This document shows positions 1-7,063 of a stretch of DNA of 64,000 bases, piece after piece. The notes beneath the pieces are model-generated. The model searched no databases. It worked only from the letters and a program-made list of their open reading frames with translations, and was not told where the DNA came from. Each line of letters opens with the position of its first letter. Positions within the stretch are counted from its first letter, which is position 1. Source of the stretch: Microtetraspora sp. NBRC 13810 (GTDB lineage: Bacteria; Actinomycetota; Actinomycetes; Streptosporangiales; Streptosporangiaceae); the NCBI RefSeq assembly GCF_030268685.1, contig NZ_BSRQ01000027.1, positions 62,001-126,000 on the forward strand, given 5' to 3'. A program made the position numbers and the translations under genes.

Positions 1-1114
1 GCACCAGGATGAACAGCAGCGCCGCGAACCACCGCGCCCTCGTGGTGGCCACCACCAGGCGCAGCACCAGCACGAACGGCACCAGGTAGAGCAGGTTGGA
101 CAGCAGCGGCGTCCACTGCAGCACCGGCGCCATGTCGTGCAGGCCCGCCGCCCGGGTCAGGAAGGCGAACAGCGCGAAGAACCCCGGCCAGGAGAACCGG
201 GCGTCCAGACCGGGCAGCGCCTCGCCGCTGCGGGCGATGTACTCCACGAACCCGGCGTGCACCCACGCCGTGTGGAACCGCGGCTCGGGCTCCACCAGCG
301 CCGCGGCGCCGTGCAGCGCGAAGGTGATCGCGGCGAGCTGGAAGAGCAGCAGGCCCTTGCGGTCGGTGTTCTGCGCGATCGTGATGAAGAACGCGCCGAT
401 CAGCAGCAGGATCGCCGCGAACGCCGCACCGGGGAGGACGGAGATCAGGCCGAGCCCGTCGATCTGGGTGAGGTCCACCCCGCGCAGCGGCCCCGGCGAC
501 ACCCGCATCGCCAGCACGTACATGACCAGACCCTCAAGGGTCAGCACCGGCGGCGCCCACAACGGCGCACTCGCCGCCAGCGCCGCCACCCGCCCCCGCA
601 GCCCACCCGGCTCCGGCTGGGCGGCCACCGCCCGCACGGCGGGGCGCTCGGGCGCGGTCGTGGGGGTGCCGGAGGCAGGGGGTTTCGGCGGGGTGGCGGG
701 GCGTGCGGGCGGAGGGCCGGTCAGGACGATCTTGGGGAAGACGGCGGTCGAGGTGACGTCTTCCTCTTCGTCGAACTCAGCCTTGGACTCGCCCTCGGAC
801 TCAGCCTTCGGCTTGCCCTCGGACTCAGGCTTCGGCCCGGCCTTGGTCTCGGCCCTGGTCTCAGCCTTGGATTCGGCCTCGGCCTCCGACTCGGCCGCGG
901 GCTCGGGCTCGGCCTCCGACGCGGGCTCGGACTCGTCCTCGGCCTCAGCCGCGGATGCAGGGCCGGATCCGGACCCCGGTTCTGGCTCCGGTTCGGACTC
1001 CGGTTCTGGCTCCGGCGCGGGCTTCGTGGGGGGCTTCGCCTCGGCCTCCGGGGGCACAGGGTGGCTCGCCTCGGTCTCCTCGACATCCGGGCTGTCGGTC
1101 GTCCCCGTGGTCAT
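1..1114 (-). CDS. Large membrane protein of polysaccharide operon (3' end outside window)
   Basis: An open frame of 371 codons runs from an ATG at 1114 off the window edge with no stop. The first ~170 residues are a low-complexity Glu/Pro/Ala/Ser stretch, likely disordered and cytoplasmic. Hydrophobic segments follow that look like several membrane spans, with short loops, up to the edge. A GGTAAGGAC motif precedes the ATG, and the flippase stop codon lies only 4 bases upstream, so the two are co-transcribed. The layout (disordered tail, many spans, polysaccharide neighbours) suggests a membrane glycosyltransferase or polymerase, but no catalytic motif is visible in this part. Function is inferred from context only. 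Confidence 0.75.
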   Translation of the reverse strand, partial: MTTGTTDSPDVEETEASHPVPPEAEAKPPTKPAPEPEPESEPEPEPGSGSGPASAAEAEDESEPASEAEPEPAAESEAEAESKAETRAETKAGPKPESEGKPKAESEGESKAEFDEEEDVTSTAVFPKIVLTGPPPARPATPPKPPASGTPTTAPERPAVRAVAAQPEPGGLRGRVAALAASAPLWAPPVLTLEGLVMYVLAMRVSPGPLRGVDLTQIDGLGLISVLPGAAFAAILLLIGAFFITIAQNTDRKGLLLFQLAAITFALHGAAALVEPEPRFHTAWVHAGFVEYIARSGEALPGLDARFSWPGFFALFAFLTRAAGLHDMAPVLQWTPLLSNLLYLVPFVLVLRLVVATTRARWFAALLFILV

Positions 1115-1118
1115 GTCC

Positions 1119-2498
1119 TTACCTGTCCGTTGCCTCACGCTGAACATCATGGGGCTTCCGGTGAGCGCCCGCGACGCCGCGCGACGGTGTTGCGCCGAAA
1201 TCAAGGATCTTGCGCAGACCGCTGAAGATCAGGGCGGCGACCAGTAGCTCGCTGAACAGTAGCCCGTATCCCACCGCGACGACCCCGAAGAACGGGAACA
1301 TCGCGACCGAACTGCCGAGCACGCACGCCGCCAGGCCGATCTGGACGAGCGCCAGCCTGCGCGCCTGGCTGCCGGAACGCAGCGCGCTCAGGTAGATCTC
1401 GATCAGCACCCGGGGCAGTACGGCCAGCGCCATCAGGCGCAGCAGCAGGGTGCCCTCGTCGGCGAAACCGGCGCCGAAGATGCTCAGGATGAACGGCGCC
1501 AGGATCACCGTGAGGGCGACCACCGGTGCGATGATCATAAACGCTCGGCGCAGCGCGTTACGCGCGTTGGCGGCGAGCCGGGACCGGTCGAAGGAGCCTT
1601 CCACGGTCAGCGAGGTGGCCATGTTCATCGCGAGCAGCTCGATCATCGAGCCCAGCGTGTGCGCCATCGCGAAATAGCCGAACGTCGCCTCGTCCACCTG
1701 TGACGCCACGAGTACCGGCACCAGGTAGACGATCGCCAGGATCGACAGGGTGCCCGGGTAGTCGCCGGCCAGGAACCTGCCGATCTCCCTGGTCCGCGGC
1801 GGCGGCAGCGTGACGGGGCTCTCCCGGGTGTGCCGGGGGATGAGGAAACCGAAGATCAGGATGTTGACCGGGATGAGCGCGATGGCCGTTGGCACGATCC
1901 ACGAGACGAAGATCCCGTCCTCCGGCAGCGCGCCGGCCAGCGCGATCAGCATGACCATCTTGACCAGGCCGAAGCAGATGCTGTTGACCGGTACCCAGGT
2001 GGCCTTGCGCAGCCCGGCGAGCGTCACGTCCTGCAACGTGAAGACCGACCAGACCAGTACCGAGGCCAGGAAGAACAGGCCGGGGCCGAGTCCGCCGAGC
2101 CCCGAGTAGGTCTCGCCCCACAACGGCAGCGTCAGCAGGAAGCCGAGCGCCGCCGTCATCCCGGTCGCGCCGGCGACGAGGTAGGCCCGCCGTACGATGC
2201 TCCCGGTGCGCCGCCCGCCGATCGGGATGAACCTCGCCAGCGCCCCGACGAAGCCGAGGGCGGTCAGCGAGGCGAACAGCCGCATGGCCGTGATCAGCGC
2301 CTGGCCCCGGCCGAAGTCCTCCGGCGTGTAGAGGCGGGCGGCGAGCAGCCAGTAACCCATGCCGAGCACGGCGGTGATGCCGGTGTTGGCCATCAGCGCG
2401 TAGCCGTTGCGGAACAGCGGGTTGCGCAGGTCGCGCATCACCTTCTTGCCCAGTCCCGACAGCCTGCCTTCGGGCAGCCCGGTGACCCCGGCGCTCAT
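1119..2498 (-). CDS. Polysaccharide flippase (Wzx/MATE-like lipid-linked oligosaccharide transporter)
   Basis: A 459-residue integral membrane protein with about 12-14 hydrophobic helices, the size and layout of Wzx/RfbX-type flippases of the MOP superfamily, which move lipid-linked repeat units across the membrane. The first span begins near residue 30 (NTGITAVLGMGYW) and is followed by the family-typical ARLYTPEDFGRG loop. I chose the ATG at 2498 because AAGGGGGAG lies 7-8 bases before it. The frame stays open to 2561, but that earlier start would overlap the deacetylase gene and has no ribosome binding site. It sits between the deacetylase and the large membrane protein in one minus-strand operon. 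Confidence 0.85.
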   Translation of the reverse strand: MSAGVTGLPEGRLSGLGKKVMRDLRNPLFRNGYALMANTGITAVLGMGYWLLAARLYTPEDFGRGQALITAMRLFASLTALGFVGALARFIPIGGRRTGSIVRRAYLVAGATGMTAALGFLLTLPLWGETYSGLGGLGPGLFFLASVLVWSVFTLQDVTLAGLRKATWVPVNSICFGLVKMVMLIALAGALPEDGIFVSWIVPTAIALIPVNILIFGFLIPRHTRESPVTLPPPRTREIGRFLAGDYPGTLSILAIVYLVPVLVASQVDEATFGYFAMAHTLGSMIELLAMNMATSLTVEGSFDRSRLAANARNALRRAFMIIAPVVALTVILAPFILSIFGAGFADEGTLLLRLMALAVLPRVLIEIYLSALRSGSQARRLALVQIGLAACVLGSSVAMFPFFGVVAVGYGLLFSELLVAALIFSGLRKILDFGATPSRGVAGAHRKPHDVQREATDR

Positions 2499-2553
2499 CG
2501 CTGTGACTCCCCCTTCGCCCGCCGCGCCGGTCTCCCTCTGGCGCGGCGGCGTC

Positions 2554-3357
2554 CTAGACATGTCCGCGCACCCGGCGCAGGCCGTACCTCGTTCTGCGGA
2601 CCACGGCGAAGCCCTTGGTCAGCAGGCGTTCCTTGAGATAGATCAGGGGGATGGCGCGGTCGTGCACCGCGCGGCCGAAGGTGCTCAGCGTGGTGCCCTT
2701 GGCGATGGTGAGCCTCGGGATCGTGAACACGTCGTCGCGGCCGGAGGCGACATCGTTGGCGACCGCGCAGGCCGCCGTGTAACCGGCCCGCGCCACCTCC
2801 CGGCGCACCCGCGCGCTGGAATAGCCGTACGGGTAGGCCATGGTGGGCACGGGTAAGCCCAGCCGGTCTTCGATGAGGGCCTTGTTGCGGCGCAGCTCTT
2901 CACGCAGGTCGGCGTCGGAGAGCTGGTCGAGCTGGGGGTGGCTGTGGCTGTGGCCGCCGAGTTCGACGCCGCAGGAGGCGGCCTCGGCGGCCTGCGACCA
3001 GGTCAGCATGGTGTCGAGCGGGCGGCCCGCGGCGTCCTGCCCGGCGTCGGCGAGCCAGCCGGTGGTCAGGAAGACGGTGGCGGGCGCGCCCGCCTTCTCC
3101 AGCAGCGGAAGCGCTTCCGTGTGGAAGTCGGCGTAGCCGTCGTCGAAGGTCAGCACGACCGGCCGGGCGGGCAGGTCGCGCCCGTCGTCCTCGTGCAGCG
3201 CGGTGACCAGCGCGCCGAACGTGATCGGGGTGAACCCGTGGTCGCGCAGGTAGCCGAGCTGGTCGGCGAAGTCGGACGGGCGCACCGCGAGGGGCCGCGT
3301 CTCGTCGTTGGGCCGCTCGCTCACCGAGTGGTACATCAGGATCGGCACCCGGGTCAT
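2554..3357 (-). CDS. Polysaccharide deacetylase (NodB fold, CE4)
   Basis: A 267-residue protein with the CE4 signature: MYHSV near the start, TFDDGY (metal and catalytic Asp pair) near residue 70, and HSHSHPQL (metal-binding His pair) near residue 137, followed by MAYPYG. Family members remove N- or O-acetyl groups from polysaccharides such as chitooligosaccharides or exopolymer. No signal peptide is seen, so it may act in the cytoplasm on lipid-linked intermediates, which is inference. Its ATG overlaps the stop of the upstream glycosyltransferase by 4 bases (ATGA), indicating translational coupling. Confidence 0.9.
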   Translation of the reverse strand: MTRVPILMYHSVSERPNDETRPLAVRPSDFADQLGYLRDHGFTPITFGALVTALHEDDGRDLPARPVVLTFDDGYADFHTEALPLLEKAGAPATVFLTTGWLADAGQDAAGRPLDTMLTWSQAAEAASCGVELGGHSHSHPQLDQLSDADLREELRRNKALIEDRLGLPVPTMAYPYGYSSARVRREVARAGYTAACAVANDVASGRDDVFTIPRLTIAKGTTLSTFGRAVHDRAIPLIYLKERLLTKGFAVVRRTRYGLRRVRGHV

Positions 3358-4295
3358 GACTTCCCCAGCTTCAGTCGCGCGGTGCCGACCACGTAGCCCC
3401 AGGTGGTCCAGGCGAGCCCGACCACGATGGCGCCCGCGCGGCCCAGGCCGGACCCGTCCCCCCTGAGGGCCTCGCCGACGCCGCGCAGCGCGCCGAGCGG
3501 CAGCGCCTTCAGCGCGTGCGCCCGCTCGCTGGCGAGCCCGTCACCGGCCCCCACGCTGGCGGTCACCAGCGCCTTGGACAGCCCTTCCGCGTAGCACCTG
3601 CTGCGGAAGTAGGCGAAGGTCGAGCGGGCGGCGGGCACCTTGTGGCCGATCTCCGCGCCGGGCTCGAAGAGCATGACCGATCCCGGTCTGGACTGCGCCA
3701 GCCGGATGCAGAACTCCGTCTCCTCACACCCCAGCGGCCGGCTCTTCTTGCCCTGCACGCTGCGGCCGATGCCGGTGCGGAACCCGCCGACGTCACCGAT
3801 CACCCCGCGCAGGAAGGCGGCGTTGCCCCCCATCACGTTGCGGATCGGCGCCCGCCGTACCGGCATGCCCCGGTAGGAGCAGCCGACGGTCCAGTCGAAC
3901 TCGTACGGGAACCACCGCGGCCGGCGGCCGGACGCCCACAACGGGTGCGTCCGCCCGCCGACGCCGACCACCGCCGGATCCTGGAAGCCCTCCTCCAGTG
4001 CCTCCAGCCAACCGGGGTCGGCGACGGCGTCGTCGTCGAGGTACGCCACGATGTCACCGGTCGCCGTGGCGGCGCCGGTGTTCTTGCCACCGGAGAGTCC
4101 CTTTTCGTGGGAGTTCTCCACCACGATCGCGTGCGGGTACTCCCGCTTCAGCCGCAGGTGCAGGTCCGGGTTGTAGTCGACGACGAGAATGAGCTCATGC
4201 GCCGGCCGCCGCTGGCGGTCGACCGACTCGACCGCCGCCCGGATGTCGTCCCAGCGCTCTTCGGTGTAGACGCAGATGACAACGCTGCACTTCAT
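3354..4295 (-). CDS. Glycosyltransferase family 2
   Basis: A 313-residue GT-A protein. The N-terminus SVVICVYTEERW and the LVVDYNPD segment form the nucleotide-binding fold. AYLDDDAVADPGWLE near residue 90 carries the metal-binding DxD-type motif, and CEETEF near residue 195 is the typical downstream acidic motif. The C-terminal ~60 residues contain hydrophobic stretches that may anchor it to the membrane. It likely adds a sugar to a lipid-linked intermediate made by this operon; donor and acceptor cannot be read. It overlaps the deacetylase by 4 bases and follows the next glycosyltransferase by 36 bases. Confidence 0.9.
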   Translation of the reverse strand: MKCSVVICVYTEERWDDIRAAVESVDRQRRPAHELILVVDYNPDLHLRLKREYPHAIVVENSHEKGLSGGKNTGAATATGDIVAYLDDDAVADPGWLEALEEGFQDPAVVGVGGRTHPLWASGRRPRWFPYEFDWTVGCSYRGMPVRRAPIRNVMGGNAAFLRGVIGDVGGFRTGIGRSVQGKKSRPLGCEETEFCIRLAQSRPGSVMLFEPGAEIGHKVPAARSTFAYFRSRCYAEGLSKALVTASVGAGDGLASERAHALKALPLGALRGVGEALRGDGSGLGRAGAIVVGLAWTTWGYVVGTARLKLGKS

Positions 4296-4331
4296 GCCTG
4301 CTCGCTAACGGTTCGTCGCTGAAGGTGGGGG

Positions 4332-5165
4332 TTACGCCACGCCCCGGTCAGCGGCGCGGGTCTCGGAGGGCTCCTCAAGCTGCTGCTCCGGGTGGCGCCG
4401 CCACTCGCGCAGGATGGTCTTCAGCACGCGGATGCCGTCGCGCACGACGTGCAGGTTGCTCTCGCCGTGGATCCGGCAGCGCTCGTGGCTGGGCACCTCC
4501 TGGATGCGCAGACCGGCCCTGGCCGCCCGGATGTTCATCAGCGTCTCGACCTCGAAGCCCGCGCAGTCGAGGTCCAGCGCGTTCAGGTGCCGGGCCCAGA
4601 ACGCGTTGTAGCCGTAGCACAGGTCGGTGTACCGGGTGCCGTAGATGGTGTTCACCAGCGAGGTGAGGACCTTGTTGCCGAAACGGCGGTTGAAGGTCAG
4701 GTCGTCGCTGCCGCCGCCGGCGGCGTAGCGCGAGCCCTTGACGAAGTCGGCCCCGGTGACCAGGGCGCCGACGAACTGGATGATCTCGCGGCCGTCGGTC
4801 GAGCCGTCGGCGTCGATCATGACGATGATGTCGCCGGTGCAGGCGGCGAAGCCCGCCGAGAGGGCGTCGCCCTTGCCCTTGCCGGTCTGGGTCACGATGC
4901 GCACGTTCGGCCGCAGCCGGCGGGCGACCTCGACGGTGTCGTCCGTGGAGTTGCCGTCCACCAGGACGATCTCGTCGATCCACTGGGGGAGGGTGGCGAA
5001 GACGTGGGGGAGGTTCTCCGCCTCGTTCATGGCGGGGACCACCACGCTGACGCTGGGGGAGATGGCCACGTGGGGGGTGAGAGGGGTGAACCGCTCCAAC
5101 GGCGGCATGGACCTCAGGGCGGCCACCTGAGGCTTGCCGTTGTGCGTGCTGATCTCGGGACTCAT
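4332..5165 (-). CDS. Glycosyltransferase family 2, polyprenyl-phosphate sugar synthase type
   Basis: A 277-residue GT-A protein without C-terminal membrane spans. SVVVPAMNEAENL, LVDGNSTDDT, GKGKGDALSAG and IVMIDADGS are the hallmarks of dolichyl-phosphate mannose synthase-like enzymes, which load a sugar on polyprenyl phosphate. The frame is open far upstream, but the ATG at 5165 is preceded by GGAAGGACAG and the conserved fold starts ~45 residues later, so the upstream part is not coding. The 142-base gap before it, after the acetyltransferase gene, is the widest in the operon and could hold an internal promoter. Confidence 0.9.
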   Translation of the reverse strand: MSPEISTHNGKPQVAALRSMPPLERFTPLTPHVAISPSVSVVVPAMNEAENLPHVFATLPQWIDEIVLVDGNSTDDTVEVARRLRPNVRIVTQTGKGKGDALSAGFAACTGDIIVMIDADGSTDGREIIQFVGALVTGADFVKGSRYAAGGGSDDLTFNRRFGNKVLTSLVNTIYGTRYTDLCYGYNAFWARHLNALDLDCAGFEVETLMNIRAARAGLRIQEVPSHERCRIHGESNLHVVRDGIRVLKTILREWRRHPEQQLEEPSETRAADRGVA

Positions 5166-5307
5166 GTGAGGACTGTCCTTCCGGGCGATCGGTCGTCGGC
5201 GCTGACTGCCAGACGGACCCGGCTCGCGGAGGCGGCGGCCACGGGAGATGGCGGATCCGCGAGGGGTGCTGAGGGTCCTGGCGGTGGTGAGGGTGAGGAC
5301 TGGGTGG

Positions 5308-6423
5308 CTATCGCGCTCCCGTAGGTTCGGTTGGCGGGTCCGACTGGACGGAGGTGCGCACCCGGCCGAAGCCTTTGAGCACGCGGTCCGCCATCCGGTA
5401 GAGCGTCGGCCGGTCCGTGACGATGGTCTTGGCCTTGTTGACCGGGGTCCTGCCGACCCAGTGGACGGCCGCCGCGGCGGAGGGCCGGGCGATCCTCCCC
5501 TCGGCGACGTACAGGTCACCGGTCCGCAACCAGGCTTTGTACTCCCTGTCGCCCTTGCCCATGTCGATCTGGACGAGACCGGCGTTGGCGGCGTGCTCCG
5601 CCATGAGCAGGTGGTGCACGATGCCGGGCGAGTAACGGGCGAAGTCGGTGTCGTAGGCGGGGAACCAGCCGACGAGGGTGGTCGCGGTACGCAGGCCGAA
5701 GTGGCCCGCGACCGGGACGTCACCCGCGTAGAGCATGGTCAGGACGCCGGAGAAGTCTTCGGAGGCGACGGCGTGGCAGGCGTCCAGCAGGTCGACGATC
5801 CACGGCTGGGCGAAGCGGTCCACCCGGCCGGTCCTGCGGTACTGGTCGGACTTCCAGCCCATCAGCGTGCGCAGCGCGGACGCGTCGGGCGACGCCCAGT
5901 CGAACCGGACCTCGCCCTGCTCCCGCCCGAGCTTGCGCTCCTTGTAGCGGACGGTCTTGAGGTTCTTCGGGGAGTTGGCCCTGACCTGCTCGATGTAGGA
6001 GAGGAAGCCCGCCTTGAGGTCCATGATCGGCGCGGGGCGGACATCCGTCTCGAACGGCGCGAAGGTCGGCTGGCCGGCGACCAGGTGGTCGAAGTCGAAG
6101 ACACTGAGCCGGCACGCGCGCAGCAGCACGCGGGCGTCGAGCTTCAGCTCGGGGTCGGAGATCAGCCCGTGGCACGTCGTGAGGAAGCCCCCGAGCGGCT
6201 TGCCGATCCCGAAGCTGTGGTGCTCGAAGGGGAAGAACCCGACGATCTTCCCTCCGTCCTCGATCACCGCGACCCGGACGTAGTCGCGCAGCCGGCTCAT
6301 GGCCAGCGCGAACTCCGCCGACAGGAAAGGGTTGTCCAGGGAGCGACATGACTTCTGCAGCTCACGCCAGCGAACGACCTCGGCCTCGCCGAGCTCCCAT
6401 GGGCGAACAACCGTGATGTTCAC
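5308..6423 (-). CDS. GNAT-fold acetyltransferase, CelD/BcsL (BioF2-like) family
   Basis: A 371-residue protein resembling the CelD/BcsL family found in cellulose and exopolysaccharide loci, with a duplicated GNAT fold. Visible landmarks are FLSAEFALAM near residue 33, SPKNLKTVRYKERK near 150, and the C-terminal GIVHHLLMAEHA-DMGKGDREYKAWL segment typical of the acyl-CoA-binding half. It probably acylates a polysaccharide intermediate, with the substrate unknown. The start is a GTG at 6423 that overlaps the TGA of the small membrane protein gene (GTGA), a coupled arrangement; the longer open frame upstream has no support. Confidence 0.8.
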   Translation of the reverse strand: MNITVVRPWELGEAEVVRWRELQKSCRSLDNPFLSAEFALAMSRLRDYVRVAVIEDGGKIVGFFPFEHHSFGIGKPLGGFLTTCHGLISDPELKLDARVLLRACRLSVFDFDHLVAGQPTFAPFETDVRPAPIMDLKAGFLSYIEQVRANSPKNLKTVRYKERKLGREQGEVRFDWASPDASALRTLMGWKSDQYRRTGRVDRFAQPWIVDLLDACHAVASEDFSGVLTMLYAGDVPVAGHFGLRTATTLVGWFPAYDTDFARYSPGIVHHLLMAEHAANAGLVQIDMGKGDREYKAWLRTGDLYVAEGRIARPSAAAAVHWVGRTPVNKAKTIVTDRPTLYRMADRVLKGFGRVRTSVQSDPPTEPTGAR

Positions 6424-6791
6424 CTTGCCCCTGCCCCCTGTTCGGACCGTGCGTCCCCGCTCCCCCGGTACAAAACGCGCAGCACGGTGAGAAACCCCCC
6501 GAGCACGGCAATCGTCGCAACGCCCGCCCTGGGGGACCATGCGCCAAAAAGCAGCATGGCTTCGGCCAGGAGAACATTTATAACGAGACTTGCCGCCGCG
6601 CCCACTGATAGGGCGGCAAGTGGGTCACGATCACGCAACAGTCCCACGACTGCGGCACCCGGAACCACCAAAAGGAACATAGGGGTTAAAACCAGGCGCA
6701 GCGGAGTGTCGATGTCGGCGAGGGCGATGACCGCTCCCGCGACACACGCGAGCGTCATTGCCCACGTGAGTACCCTCCGGTTCGTACGCAT
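6420..6791 (-). CDS. Small membrane protein heading the polysaccharide operon
   Basis: A 123-residue protein with about four hydrophobic helices (from residue 8, near 32, near 63 and near 88) and a charged C-terminal tail. The ATG at 6791 is preceded by AGGAG at 8 bases. It is the first gene of the minus-strand operon and is coupled by GTGA to the acetyltransferase gene. I do not recognise a family. Small membrane proteins in such loci can help assemble polysaccharide export complexes, but nothing in this sequence shows it. Confidence 0.75.
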   Translation of the reverse strand: MRTNRRVLTWAMTLACVAGAVIALADIDTPLRLVLTPMFLLVVPGAAVVGLLRDRDPLAALSVGAAASLVINVLLAEAMLLFGAWSPRAGVATIAVLGGFLTVLRVLYRGSGDARSEQGAGAR

Positions 6792-7063
6792 TGTGGCTCC
6801 TGGCTGGGTGAAGGCGCGTTGATCGCCCGGTATTCATGGGACCAATCACGCCGCATTGCCGTCAATGGCGACGCCTTGCGCCAGGACATGGTTTACCGGA
6901 TCGCAAAGCCCGGCCGTGGTGTTATCCCTCACATAGCGGGAAACGATCTTACACTATGTGCCTTTGGTCACACGGTACAGGGCATGCAAATCGGATAAAC
7001 CGCCACAAACTTCGCGTAGAGCCATATAGCTCTTTGTTGTGTGGAATGGGGGGTTTTCCCAGG
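6792..7063. other. Intergenic leader of the polysaccharide operon
   Basis: The 272 bases between the sigma-factor gene and the polysaccharide operon are less GC-rich than the genes around them. They should hold the operon promoter (reading minus). A 7-bp inverted repeat (CACATAG / CTATGTG, 17-base spacer) lies at 6930-6960, and AGAGC-CATATA-GCTCT lies at 7018-7033. Either could be a regulator site. No convincing -35/-10 pair was found. Confidence 0.4.

Noticed and set aside
6930-6962. Stress-sigma-type promoter GTTT-N-GGGATA (minus) before the polysaccharide operon
   Set aside because: The spacing between the two words is only 12 bases, shorter than the 14-17 expected.
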